Source: a candidate division KSB1 bacterium (GTDB taxonomy: Bacteria; Zhuqueibacterota; Zhuqueibacteria; Residuimicrobiales; Krinioviventaceae). From it: DNA of 64,000 nucleotides. Shown one piece after another: positions 1 to 8,689 of the stretch (position 1 is the first letter of the stretch; every line of letters begins with the position of its first letter). Both the position numbers and the translations under genes were made by a program. The stretch lies in assembly GCA_034521575.1 (NCBI GenBank), contig JAXHMJ010000002.1, positions 94,706 through 158,705 of the forward strand, read 5' to 3'. The notes beneath the pieces are model-generated. The model saw only the letters and a list, made by a program, of their open reading frames with translations, was not told the origin of the DNA and made no database searches.

Positions 1-1
1 C

Positions 2-301
2 TCACCGGTTTCCCGTGTTGCCGATTTTGCAGTGCCATCCGGATTTCATTTGCAGCAGAATGTTCCCAATCCGTTTAATCCGGTTACAACCATTCGTTTC
101 TCGTTGCCCCGTCAGCAGTATGTAAAACTGCAAATTTTCAATATGCAGGGTCAAAACATAGCGACTCCGGTGGACGGCCTGTTCGTACCGGGGGCTCATG
201 CTGTTTTATTTGAGGGCAGAGACTTGACCAGCGGGGTATATCTGTACCGGCTGGATGCCGGGGAACACGTTCAATGCAAAAAAATGCTGTTGATCAAATA
301 A
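2..301 (+). CDS. C-terminus of a secreted protein with FlgD-Ig-like sorting tail (5' truncated by window edge)
   Basis: The frame is open from the first base, so the gene begins before the window; only about the last 99 residues are seen. They contain the NPFNPVTTIRF motif, a two-stranded pattern around LQIFNMQGQ, and the ending SGVYLYRLDAGEH...KKMLLIK. This is the pattern of the FlgD-Ig-like / Por-type C-terminal domain that ends surface or secreted proteins in Calditrichota, KSB1 and relatives. In related systems such tails act in export or anchoring; that role here is inferred from family knowledge. The function of the missing N-terminal part cannot be judged. A GTG at 32 is not a credible start because the domain begins upstream of it. 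Confidence 0.85.
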   Translation, partial: SPVSRVADFAVPSGFHLQQNVPNPFNPVTTIRFSLPRQQYVKLQIFNMQGQNIATPVDGLFVPGAHAVLFEGRDLTSGVYLYRLDAGEHVQCKKMLLIK

Positions 302-407
302 CCCGGATTATAGAATCTGTGTCTTTTATTACAAAAAAATGTTTGTTCTTTGATCCGGATTATAACAAATTACAGAATTTGAGATTAGACAATTCAGGAG
401 GAAGCAT

Positions 408-1136
408 ATGAACATTCTCGTCGCCAGCGCCACCGGCGCAACCGGGCGGTGGCTGGTCAAACAGCTGTTGGATCGCGGACATTGTGTGCGGGCAATCGTC
501 CGGTCTGCTGATAAATTGCCGGATGCGGTTCGCAATCACCCCCATATCACCCTTATTCATGCGCCGATCCTGGATCTGGATGATGATGAACTGATCCGGC
601 ATACGCAATCCTGTGATGCCGTGGTGTCCTGTCTGGGACATAACCTGAGTTTCAAAGGTATGTACGGCCGGCCGCGCCGACTTGTAGCCGATGCAGTACG
701 CCGGTTATGCGACGCGATCCGGGCCAATCATCCGCCAAAGCCGGTCAAATTTGTGCTCATGAACACCGCTGGATATAAAAATCCTGAGCTTGAAACGATT
801 CCTGTCGGGGAAACATGGGTTGTCGGATTGATTCGCCTGTTGCTGCCGCCGCATGGGGACAATGAAACCGCAGCGGATTATTTGCGTACAAAAGTGGGTC
901 AAGATGATGACAAGATCGAATGGGTGGTTGTTCGTCCGGACAGCCTGATCGATGAAAACACGGTATCAGAGTACAAGGTGTACGAATCGCCGATACGCAG
1001 CGCCATTTTTAATGCCGGCGCCACCAGCCGCATCAACGTGGGACATTTTATGGCTGATCTGATCACCCGTGACGAGCTCTGGTCACGCTGGCAGGGATGT
1101 ATGCCGGTCATCTATAATCAGGAATCCGGTGAATAA
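408..1136 (+). CDS. NAD(P)-binding atypical short-chain dehydrogenase / NmrA-like protein
   Basis: A 242-residue protein that opens with the Rossmann motif ASATGATGRWL (residues 6-16), the GxxGxxG type used by atypical SDR, NmrA-like and sugar-epimerase-like proteins to bind NAD(P). Next comes a basic stretch (RAIVRSADKL) where NADP 2'-phosphate contacts usually lie. A second-half motif VVVRPDSLID resembles the VRPxxL segment of NAD(P)H-binding SDRs. The start is well placed behind AGGAGG at about 395-400. No classical YxxxK catalytic pair is obvious, so the protein could be a regulator or an oxidoreductase with an unknown substrate. It stands alone, about 100 bases after the preceding gene. 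Cytoplasmic; no signal peptide. Confidence 0.75.
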   Translation: MNILVASATGATGRWLVKQLLDRGHCVRAIVRSADKLPDAVRNHPHITLIHAPILDLDDDELIRHTQSCDAVVSCLGHNLSFKGMYGRPRRLVADAVRRLCDAIRANHPPKPVKFVLMNTAGYKNPELETIPVGETWVVGLIRLLLPPHGDNETAADYLRTKVGQDDDKIEWVVVRPDSLIDENTVSEYKVYESPIRSAIFNAGATSRINVGHFMADLITRDELWSRWQGCMPVIYNQESGE

Positions 1137-1213
1137 AACGCACAGCATGGGGTCAATGCTGCTGCAGCGTTCACGATCTGCAGGGATTTGACGCTATTTT
1201 AATCACAGAAGAC

Positions 1214-1357
1214 ATGGGAAAGAGTATGATGATCGTCGGAGGCGGTATTGCCGGACTGTCAACCACCTGTTATGCCCGGGTCGGCGATCGCATGGGCGCG
1301 GCAAACCTGCTGCTGTTTGCAGAAAATTCGAATGTATTTGTCATTCGAAGCGGCTAA
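1214..1357 (+). pseudogene. N-terminal fragment of an FAD/NAD(P) oxidoreductase (phytoene-desaturase-like)
   Basis: A 47-codon open frame starts MGKSMMIVGGGIAGLSTTCY, the dinucleotide-binding GGGIAGLS motif at the extreme N-terminus of CrtI/phytoene-desaturase-like amine oxidases. Such enzymes are about 500 residues; here the similarity stops after about 22 residues and the frame ends at 1355-1357. I see no continuation in other frames over the next 280 bases. It is best read as the relic of a deleted gene. The residues after GCYAR do not look like the family and may come from a deletion junction. Confidence 0.5.
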
Positions 1358-1637
1358 ACAAACATTCACGTTTGCCGGGATTGATCTATTATCGAATAAT
1401 AAAATATTTTCTTGCAAAATTCGGTAAAAATGTTTAAATAAAAAAACCATTAAACGGCGGAGCACGAACGGGGTTGTTCTTTACGATGTGCATGATACGG
1501 ATCAGAGGCGGGGTATACCGGGAGTTCAGCAGGGGTCGTAGAGTGAACGAGTCAAAAACGTGTTTGTAACTGAATTTTGAATTCAGGATTAATTGTATTT
1601 CAGTCTCATCTGAATTTGAAACATAAAGAAAGCAAAA

Positions 1638-1880
1638 ATGCGCCGGGGATACCGAAAAATTCTCAGACATCAGTTTGCCAAACGCATGAAAGAAACGGCA
1701 CCTGATTTCAAACCCGCCCGGGTTGAATCCATTTATCTGTCACCCGGAGAACGCGCCTATTGCTGGACCGTGAATGAACAGGCCGATATTCCCATCTCAT
1801 CAGGTTCTGAACTGGCATTTGATTCTGAAAATAACCTGTGGATCGGGACGGGCAGCGGTGTTTATGTGATTTATCAATAA
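1638..1880 (+). pseudogene. C-terminal fragment of a beta-propeller (two-component-regulator-propeller type) protein
   Basis: An 80-residue open frame whose last 22 residues, around LAFDSENNLWIGTGSGVY, match the repeat of ligand-sensing propeller proteins (FDxxGNLWIGTxxGL). The first 60 residues show no recognisable domain and there is no convincing ribosome-binding site. A whole propeller protein has many such blades; a single last blade suggests the 3' end of a mostly deleted gene. Stretch 1358-1637 before it shows nothing else recognisable. A small real gene cannot be excluded. Confidence 0.4.
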
Positions 1881-1960
1881 AACCTTTATTTTCTGGCTTT
1901 CAATTGTTATATTTTTACGATGCTCTAAATAAAAAGCCCAACAACATTTAAAAAGGAATT

Positions 1961-2764
1961 ATGAAATTATCCGAAAACGATGCAAGGCTGTTTTTTCAGT
2001 TAATGCTGCCCCTGCAGTATTATATCAGTCAGACCCAGGATCTGATTGACGGAGTGGAAAGTTTTGACGATTTTCTGGATACCACTCAATTACAGAAAGT
2101 AGTTGTCCGGGACTGGCTGTTCGAACATATTGATATTATTGATGAGTTCGCAGCTGAAAATCCCTTCGGGTTTGGTGAAGAAGAGGTGTCAATTATCCGT
2201 TCATGGAAACAGTTTATATCCGGTGAATTTTTCGTCGAGCGGCTGCTTAAAAAGTATGCGGTGTTCATCAAGGATGAAAGGGTTTACGCTGTGCTGGCGC
2301 TCGGCGAGCCGTTTGAGACAATTCTTCAGGGCAAACCGCTGCCGGTTTATCTGCAAACGGTTCTACTGCCGTTTAAAGGTAGAATTGTTTATGATGGTGT
2401 TGTCAAACCCTATGGAATGTCATTCGGCGGACAGATTAAACAGGTGCTAAAAAAGACGTATATGCGGGAAAAGGAAAACGGGTTGATTATAACCGATCTG
2501 ATGGCGCCTCCGCCCGAGACTGCAAAACCGGATAAGCAAAAAGTCAGCAAAACGATGCATGCCATTCGTCATGATCTGAACGAAATCGAACAGGGTATCG
2601 AAACAACCGGAATGACCCCTCTGGAAGCCAAGCAGCTGATGGAGATGCTGCAGGCAACGGCTGAGTATGCCCGTCAAAGGGTTGTGGAACCGGACGATGA
2701 AGAAGAAATGTCAAAAAAACTGCGTAAAATGGTACATTCTGTCAAAGCGGTGTCTTTACCTTGA
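1961..2764 (+). CDS. Uncharacterised cytoplasmic protein, 267 aa
   Basis: I do not recognise a family. The start at 1961 is supported by AAAAGGA about 6 bases upstream. The protein is acidic, has no signal peptide or membrane segment, and falls into two parts: residues 1 to about 185 are predicted mixed alpha/beta with a hydrophobic core motif (VYAVLALGEPFETIL, LQTVLLPFKGRIVYDGVV), and residues about 195-267 are strongly helical and charged, suggesting a coiled coil. It stands alone, with a converging gene downstream. Codon use and composition are like the neighbours, so it is probably a genuine expressed gene. Confidence 0.75.
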   Translation: MKLSENDARLFFQLMLPLQYYISQTQDLIDGVESFDDFLDTTQLQKVVVRDWLFEHIDIIDEFAAENPFGFGEEEVSIIRSWKQFISGEFFVERLLKKYAVFIKDERVYAVLALGEPFETILQGKPLPVYLQTVLLPFKGRIVYDGVVKPYGMSFGGQIKQVLKKTYMREKENGLIITDLMAPPPETAKPDKQKVSKTMHAIRHDLNEIEQGIETTGMTPLEAKQLMEMLQATAEYARQRVVEPDDEEEMSKKLRKMVHSVKAVSLP

Positions 2765-2856
2765 ACAGCTTTTTTTTCCGAGTGTTACGGTTAAGCGAAA
2801 TACATGAATGCCGGACATACTGATAAACATATTATGCTGGTCCAATCTTTTTTGAA

Positions 2857-3828
2857 TCATCTAACCAGTAACACTTTTTGATATTTTGTAAACTTTCCAG
2901 CGCGCAGTAAAACAAAATAAACACCGCTTGATACTTTTATATCCCGGGCGTCTTTTCCGCTCCAGGTCAGCGTGTAACTGCCTGCCTGTTGCTGTTTGTC
3001 TTGCACCAGGGATTTCACGGTACGACCCATAATATCAAGGATTTTTAGATTGACTTGTTCCGATGAAGAAAGTTGATACTTGATACTGGTTACCGGATTG
3101 AACGGGTTCGGCCAGGCGGGTAATAGACCTGTGACTTTGGGGAGAATGTCCTGTGTCACTGTGACTTTGGTTGTTCCCAAAACCGTTTGTTCCCCTTTTG
3201 TATTGACATCTGAAAGACGATACGTATAGACATCTCCTGTGGATATATTGATATCCGTAAACGTGTAATTTGCATATGAGGAAGAATTGCCTTGTCCGAT
3301 CAGTTCGGGATGGGTTTTGTAGGATGCAATTGTCTGCCACTGCACTGTATCCCCTAATTTTTTTTCCAGGATATAGCCCAGATTGTCGATTTCACTTTCT
3401 GATGTCCATTTTAACTTTATTCCGTTTAATGTACATAACGCAGAAAACGCAGATAAATTAACGGGTAGTGAAATATCACCGCTGCCGGAGAAGGTGATAT
3501 CATTGGCATCAGCCACATCCCCTGCGGCATTTTCGATGCCGGTGTTGTTGAGGTGATCCCAATCCAGTCCGGAAGTCGCGCTGTTGTCAGTGATATCCAT
3601 CTCGACGGTATACATATGATACTTTGTTCCCTGGATAAACTGTGATTCACTGTTGAATTTTGCCACTTGCGATACATACACTTTTCCGGCTGTTATGCCG
3701 GTGGTTGAGGTGTAATGACTGCCGTCACATAGAGGATTGCTATAGGTGATTACCGGATCTGGATAATGCCGCATTGTTATAGTTGAAATAATAAGAAGCT
3801 TCCGCCAGGTAACTCTCGCCGCCGCCAT
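2857..3828 (-). CDS. 3' part of a frameshifted secreted protein with FlgD-Ig-like C-terminal domain
   Basis: This frame holds most of a secreted protein whose signal peptide and N-domain lie in another frame (3740-3997). The likely join is about 3751-3768, so the authentic part of this frame begins near DPVITYSNPLCDG, not at the upstream ATG. It carries a fibronectin-like segment (LSAFSALCTLNGIKLKWTSE) typical of KSB1/Bacteroidota secreted proteins, then the sorting tail with AWPNPFNPVTSIKYQL and the ending SGVYFVLLRAGKFTKYQKVL. Together the two frames make a protein of about 380 residues. It lies 25 bases downstream of the dockerin-tailed gene on the same strand, so the two are probably co-transcribed. 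A single-base error or a real mutation would both explain the split. Confidence 0.75.
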   Translation of the reverse strand: MAAARVTWRKLLIISTITMRHYPDPVITYSNPLCDGSHYTSTTGITAGKVYVSQVAKFNSESQFIQGTKYHMYTVEMDITDNSATSGLDWDHLNNTGIENAAGDVADANDITFSGSGDISLPVNLSAFSALCTLNGIKLKWTSESEIDNLGYILEKKLGDTVQWQTIASYKTHPELIGQGNSSSYANYTFTDINISTGDVYTYRLSDVNTKGEQTVLGTTKVTVTQDILPKVTGLLPAWPNPFNPVTSIKYQLSSSEQVNLKILDIMGRTVKSLVQDKQQQAGSYTLTWSGKDARDIKVSSGVYFVLLRAGKFTKYQKVLLVR

Positions 3829-3997
3829 CCTCTATCCAACCGGATAATGGCTTAAAGTGAATCTCCCATGAATATGTTCCGCTGTTGACCTGAGCGTTTT
3901 CTATATACACCTGTACGGTGATCTGTGAAAAAACAGTAGATGCCATAGTCAGCACAACTATCAATACAATCGAAAATCGTTTGAATGTTCTTTTCAT
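3740..3997 (-). CDS. 5' part of the same frameshifted secreted protein: signal peptide and possible cohesin-like N-domain
   Basis: Begins MKRTFKRFSIVLIVVLTM, a clear Sec signal peptide, with start at 3997 behind GAGGAG; the longer reading from 4015 is less likely. The mature N-terminus (ITVQVYIENAQVNSGTYSWE, then YLAEASYYFNYNNAALS) has the beta-strand pattern VxVxIENAxxxxGxYxWEIHF...FxFxYNxAAL seen in cohesin/CBM-like beta-sandwich domains of these phyla. It then runs out of frame about 3757-3768, and the next expected strand (DPVITYSN) appears in the frame of the 2857-3828 feature. The cohesin-like label rests on pattern only. Confidence 0.65.
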   Translation of the reverse strand: MKRTFKRFSIVLIVVLTMASTVFSQITVQVYIENAQVNSGTYSWEIHFKPLSGWIEDGGGESYLAEASYYFNYNNAALSRSGNHL

Positions 3998-4022
3998 AAT
4001 ATTCTCCTCGCCCACAGGTATT

Positions 4023-6056
4023 CTAGTTGACCGCAGTGGATTTGTTCAGGTTTTCCACGATCAATGCCTTGTCAGCTGTTGTAATCGTACCTGAAAAGTT
4101 GGTATCTGTTGTATGGTAACCTGATTTATTCAAATCATTCACAACAGGCGCCTTGTCTGCCGTAGTGATTGTGCCGGTATTATTGGTTTCACCGCCGTAC
4201 ATTCCATAAACACTGGTTTCAAGTACAGCAGCATCACCGCCATAATATTTATCAAAAGCCGAACTTTCATCCATTGTAAAATCATATAGTGTTGATAATC
4301 CGACACTCAGTGTATGTTTTTCATCACTCATGACTGTTAGATGATTGCGGTGTTTGATGACAAGATAATAGTTCCCCGGCGCTGCGGTCATTTCAATGGC
4401 GGTCGTCGTCCCGTCATCCCCAACCACAAGCCCGTCTTTGCGTAAAAATGCACTTTTTGATGCCACTGCTGCACCGTCCGTTGTAGAACGCAGTTCAACC
4501 AGCACCCAATCTACAATATCATCCGGAACTGAACTCACAGTGCGCTCATCCTCCTGATAAGGTGAGCGGATGGGGACAGATACGGATGTATTCATTTCCT
4601 CTGCTGTGCTATTGTAGGCGCCCTGCAGAAATATTTTAGTCTCAACCAGCAGGGGAGTAAAGGACCCGTATTCATAAGAGCCCATGTCCGGTTCATTTAC
4701 GTGCGAAAGCCCGCGTTGATCTGTCTGGTGTAATATTCCGTTTTCGGTGCCGCTGTCAATAGCCGGACTGGTTGCCAGCAGTGCCATGGTGCGGGTATTG
4801 CCGCCATTATCTGCAAGAATTGACAGCTGCGGATCTGTATTGTTAAGGTTACCCGAGTTTACAGTGTCCATGCTCGCATCCCGGCATAATGTGGCAAACC
4901 GGTCAAGGCTATGGCCTGCATTTGAGCCGGATGTGCCGTCCGCATAATTGTTGCTCGTTCCATTTGAAATGATACAGTTGGTGATCCACAAATGGGTCTG
5001 TGACGATTCCGAGGTGGTCTCTGCAAGGCGATAAAGACCGCTTCCCGAGCCGGAACTTCCGCATGTATTGTCCGCCAGTGTGACATTGATCAGTCTGGCG
5101 TTCAATAGAGTCGTCCTGGTTACAGAGCTGGCGTGCATATAAAAACCGCCGCCGTTACCAGACAGAGAGCCTGCGCTGTTATTTGCGACCGTGCAATTAA
5201 CCATTCCAAAATGAATATCTCCTGCCGGATCAATACCGCTGCTCACCGACTGTGGATCTGAGAGATATGTATAAATGCCACCGCCATTGCCGCTAACTGT
5301 GTTGCCTGATATTGTGGAATAACTGGTCTGCAGTATGGTCTCGGAATAGATGCCGCCTCCGTTCACTGCAATATTGTTTTTTAGAGTACAGCTTTCAATA
5401 TTCAATCTGCCGCTGTTGAGAATACCGCCGCCGTTATTCGATCCGGGATTACCGTTTTGAATCGTCAAAAATTGTAAAGTGACTACCGCGCCCGCGGCAA
5501 TTGTAAAACAGCGCCGGTCCGCAGACGCGGCGTCTGTGGCATGTGCCTGAACAATCGTTTCGGTTAACGGTTGTCCCTGCAGGGTCAGTGATTTGTTCAC
5601 CGTGATGCCGTCGATCGCAGACCCCTCGCCTGTGAAGGTTCCGTTGATATTAATGACATCACCGTTCCCGACTTTGGATCGGCTGATGGCATAGCTGATG
5701 CTTGCCCAGGGGAGCAGCGACGATCCGTCGTGTGCCGCGTCATCGGATCCCGTACTGGAATTGACAAAATATACTTTCGGGACGCGTTCGAATGCTCCGA
5801 TATCGTAACCCAGGGCCTGGGGACGGACGTATCCGCGCTGATCGGTGTTGGGGACACCCTTTTCAGTTCCGGAATCCACAGCCGGACTGTCTCCTGATAT
5901 GGCATGAGTTTGAGTATCACCGCCGTTATCTGCCAGTGGTCCAAGGACGATATTCTGTGTTGTTTTGATTGCCGGTTCCGGCTGCAGGCATACTGGCATC
6001 CCGGCAGATGCTGTAATTGCGGCTGAGGTTGTGCGTTCCGCTGCCGCTTTGCGCAT
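4023..6056 (-). CDS. 3' part of a large frameshifted secreted protein: polymorphic-outer-membrane-type repeats and dockerin-like tail
   Basis: This frame continues the protein begun at 8208; the join lies about 5941-5960, where GNQNNTE in one frame is followed by NIVLGPLADNGGDTQ in this one. It contains many GGGIYN/GNGGG-type beta-helix turns (pectin-lyase-like or POMP repeats), the 'choice-of-anchor' block ADNGGNTRTMALL...SPAIDSGTENG, and then two tandem copies of a 22-25 residue unit (GTITTADKAPVVNDLNKS and GTITTADKALIVENLNKS) at the extreme C-terminus. That unit resembles a dockerin type I repeat with some calcium ligands replaced by Asn or Thr. The full protein would be about 1,390 residues, exported, and probably cell-surface or cellulosome-like in attachment. 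Confidence 0.75.
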   Translation of the reverse strand: MRKAAAERTTSAAITASAGMPVCLQPEPAIKTTQNIVLGPLADNGGDTQTHAISGDSPAVDSGTEKGVPNTDQRGYVRPQALGYDIGAFERVPKVYFVNSSTGSDDAAHDGSSLLPWASISYAISRSKVGNGDVININGTFTGEGSAIDGITVNKSLTLQGQPLTETIVQAHATDAASADRRCFTIAAGAVVTLQFLTIQNGNPGSNNGGGILNSGRLNIESCTLKNNIAVNGGGIYSETILQTSYSTISGNTVSGNGGGIYTYLSDPQSVSSGIDPAGDIHFGMVNCTVANNSAGSLSGNGGGFYMHASSVTRTTLLNARLINVTLADNTCGSSGSGSGLYRLAETTSESSQTHLWITNCIISNGTSNNYADGTSGSNAGHSLDRFATLCRDASMDTVNSGNLNNTDPQLSILADNGGNTRTMALLATSPAIDSGTENGILHQTDQRGLSHVNEPDMGSYEYGSFTPLLVETKIFLQGAYNSTAEEMNTSVSVPIRSPYQEDERTVSSVPDDIVDWVLVELRSTTDGAAVASKSAFLRKDGLVVGDDGTTTAIEMTAAPGNYYLVIKHRNHLTVMSDEKHTLSVGLSTLYDFTMDESSAFDKYYGGDAAVLETSVYGMYGGETNNTGTITTADKAPVVNDLNKSGYHTTDTNFSGTITTADKALIVENLNKSTAVN

Positions 6057-8208
6057 AATTACCGCTGCTGCCGGTGTTATCCAGGATGGTGTTGGTATAA
6101 GCAGAACTCACAGTCGCCGATGCAGCCGTTGTTTCTTCATAGATACCGTTACCGCTGCCGCCACAGGTGTTGTTTGCGATTGTGGCATTTGTGATGGTCG
6201 CCGCAGCTGTATAGGCTCCTCCGGCGCTGATATGCAGGCCGCCGCCGTTACCTGATGTGGCGGTGTTGGCGGAAATCGTGCAGTTGGTTAAGGTCAGGTT
6301 GAGATTATCATCTGATGCGCTGTATACCAGAGCTCCGCCGTCGGATGCGGCTGTATTACCGGATATCGTGGATTTTTTTACCGTTATATCCTGAGCGGAA
6401 TAGATACCCCCGCCGCTGGCGCCCGAGGTGTTGTTTTTGACGGTGCTGTTGATGACCGACAATACTCCGCTGTTATAGATACCGCCGCCGTAATTAGATG
6501 CGCCGGTTGTGATATTGTCTGTGATAATACAGTTTTCAATGGTGAGTGATCCATTGTTGAGCACTGCCCCGCCGCCCGTGGTGCCGCCATTCCCGTAACG
6601 CAGGGTCATATCTCTCACAGTTACCGAGTTCCCGGCAGCAATGGTCAGGCAGCGCCGGTCGGAACTGGATGCACTCGATGAATGTCCCTGCATAACAGTC
6701 TGATCAGCAGCCTCGCCGCGAATCAAAAGATTTTTTGTAATCTCGACACCTTTGTGGTCTGTAGCTATGCCGTCGGCAGTCAGGGTGCCGCTTAGATTCA
6801 GGGTGTCGCCGTCGCTTGCACGAAATTCGGCATAACTGAGTGTGGCAAACGGCTCACTCGAGGAACCGTCGCGTGCACCATCATCCTCTCCTGCTGCGGG
6901 ATCAATATAAATATTGGAAGCCGTGGCATAAATGGTCACATCAAATTCGTCCGATGCCGTGAGACCGCCTCCGTCTTCCACAGTAACGGTAATAACTGCT
7001 TCACCGCTTTGATCGGCAGCCGGGGTGAGGGTAATGGATCTGTCTTCTCCGCTGCCGCCCAGGCTTATATTCGCATCCGGAATCAAGGTTTGGTTGTTTG
7101 AGGATGCAGTGACGATCAGTGAATAGGCATCCGTTTGTGTATCAAAGACACTGAAATCCAGCGGACCTATGTCTGAATTTTCCTGCCCTGTCTGATCCGG
7201 GATATCACTGATCTCGGGAGGAGAATTCAGGATAAAGTTTGTGTTGTGTACGGCGCTAAGGTCTGACGAAAAGTCCGTTGCACCGGCCTGGAGTGTATCA
7301 TTCGTCGGTATAAAACAAATCCCCGAGTGATAACCGCCATTGTGTTCACCGTACATTCTTAAGGAATCGATAAAATTGAAATTCACATCGTAGAAATCGG
7401 CTCTTAGATGATCCCAGCTGGAGATCACAACTGTATCCCCGATTACATCAATCCCGAGATTGTCATCTTTTTCAGAAAAGCCTAAATTCGAGTCCACCGA
7501 TAGCGTGTACCAGCTGTTCGGGGTCCACCATTCGCCGGTGCGGAACAGTACAATTTCATAAACACGCCAGTCATCATAGGCGGCGGTGACAAAGGCGTGA
7601 ATCGAGTCATCGTTGGCCGCAATCACGGCAATATCGATGATACTGTCAATTTCACTGTTGTCCCGCGAGTCATTGCTGCCCACTTCATCATCCATTTCCC
7701 AGGCATTGACAATGGTGCCGTCAGGTCTGATTTCGACAATATTGTCATCGGCATAGGATAAATCTCCATTATAATCCGGTAAGAGCAGATTACCGTTTGG
7801 CATAACATCGATGCCCGTGCGGTTGTCCAGCTGCCAGGGCCAACCCGGATTAATTTCCGAGAGGCAAAGGGTGTCGATAATCACGCATACCGTATCACCC
7901 ACATAATCCAGTGAAAAGATGGTCGGGGAGTGACTGCTCGATTGGGTCTCGTGTACAGTCCAGAAAAAATCCCGGGATTCTTCATATTCAATACCGATTG
8001 TTCTGAATTCGGGATTATAAAACCAGTATAGCTCATTGGTGCTGTCTTTATTTATCATGTGTGTGCTGAATGATTTTTTAAGAGCGGAGGGTGGATCGGA
8101 ACTTTTAGAAAAGATGTGGCTTTTATTCTCCTGACTGTTTGCTGTTGAAATCAATAAACAGCATTGAATAAAGCAGACGAAAATTAAAAATGTTGTTACT
8201 TTTTTCAT
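5926..8208 (-). CDS. 5' part of the same large secreted protein: signal peptide, arylsulfotransferase/propeller-like domain, cadherin-like and beta-helix repeats
   Basis: Starts MKKVTTFLIFVCFIQCCLL (Sec signal peptide) with GGGAG upstream of ATG 8208. Residues about 60-330 hold a propeller-like domain with HxGxxFIPTND and FDVMPNGNLLLPDYNGD segments, which resembles arylsulfotransferase-type domains; this identification is tentative. Residues about 340-430 (PPEISDIPDQTGQENSDIGP) form a cadherin/Big-like domain. From about 435 on come parallel beta-helix repeats rich in GGG(I/A)YN. The frame stops after RDASMPAAGTGNQNNTE, and the homologous later block in the downstream frame shows what is missing. 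It heads a minus-strand pair with the gene ending at 2857. Confidence 0.75.
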   Translation of the reverse strand: MKKVTTFLIFVCFIQCCLLISTANSQENKSHIFSKSSDPPSALKKSFSTHMINKDSTNELYWFYNPEFRTIGIEYEESRDFFWTVHETQSSSHSPTIFSLDYVGDTVCVIIDTLCLSEINPGWPWQLDNRTGIDVMPNGNLLLPDYNGDLSYADDNIVEIRPDGTIVNAWEMDDEVGSNDSRDNSEIDSIIDIAVIAANDDSIHAFVTAAYDDWRVYEIVLFRTGEWWTPNSWYTLSVDSNLGFSEKDDNLGIDVIGDTVVISSWDHLRADFYDVNFNFIDSLRMYGEHNGGYHSGICFIPTNDTLQAGATDFSSDLSAVHNTNFILNSPPEISDIPDQTGQENSDIGPLDFSVFDTQTDAYSLIVTASSNNQTLIPDANISLGGSGEDRSITLTPAADQSGEAVITVTVEDGGGLTASDEFDVTIYATASNIYIDPAAGEDDGARDGSSSEPFATLSYAEFRASDGDTLNLSGTLTADGIATDHKGVEITKNLLIRGEAADQTVMQGHSSSASSSDRRCLTIAAGNSVTVRDMTLRYGNGGTTGGGAVLNNGSLTIENCIITDNITTGASNYGGGIYNSGVLSVINSTVKNNTSGASGGGIYSAQDITVKKSTISGNTAASDGGALVYSASDDNLNLTLTNCTISANTATSGNGGGLHISAGGAYTAAATITNATIANNTCGGSGNGIYEETTAASATVSSAYTNTILDNTGSSGNYAQSGSGTHNLSRNYSICRDASMPAAGTGNQNNTEYRPWTTGR

Positions 8209-8431
8209 GATTCTGCTCCCGTAATCAAAGAACCGAATATTCTAATGTCTAGTTATTGATATCGTAAACTTGAATCCGCGCCTGTGTGACAGATTATCAA
8301 TCAAAGGTCCATATAAAGAGCATTTTGCAAAAAGGAAGGAGAATTTAAATGCAGATAATTGTCCTTGAAAGAATCTATGAAACAACAGAAATAAATGCAA
8401 TTACTTTTTTTAACTTTTGTTACTTGAACAC

Positions 8432-8463
8432 AAACCGTAAAAACCGTATATTCAGTACGGTTT
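8432..8463. promoter_or_regulatory. Candidate operator: AAACCGTA twice direct, once inverted
   Basis: AAACCGTA occurs at 8432-8439 and 8441-8448 and its reverse complement TACGGTTT at 8456-8463, leaving a 7-base loop between the last two. The site lies about 225-255 bases upstream of the minus-strand gene start at 8208 and a similar distance from the GH2 relic. Such symmetry fits a dimeric regulator site or a small hairpin. The rest of 8209-8689 contains no supportable gene; around 8600-8660 it is unusually GC-rich. Confidence 0.35.
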
Positions 8464-8689
8464 ATCCTCGATAACCGGCACAGGTGAAAACTGTTTACAG
8501 AATTGCGATTTAACGGTATTATTTCAAGGCATCTTTTTGCGATGATATCGACTTTATCCACGCGCAGGATAGATGGAGAATCCATCTCCTGAGGATATGA
8601 ACAACACTCGCAGGTATCGGGGCCGGGGAAGGCAGACCCCCCACGGTCACCGGCCGGGGGTAGCAAAACGCCCGGAAACGGATATCTCT

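Noticed and set aside
8573-8689. N-terminal extension of the GH2 relic from ATG 8573
   Set aside because: Arg/Gly/Pro-rich residues without counterpart in GH2; the family match begins at 8690. The segment is merely GC-rich.
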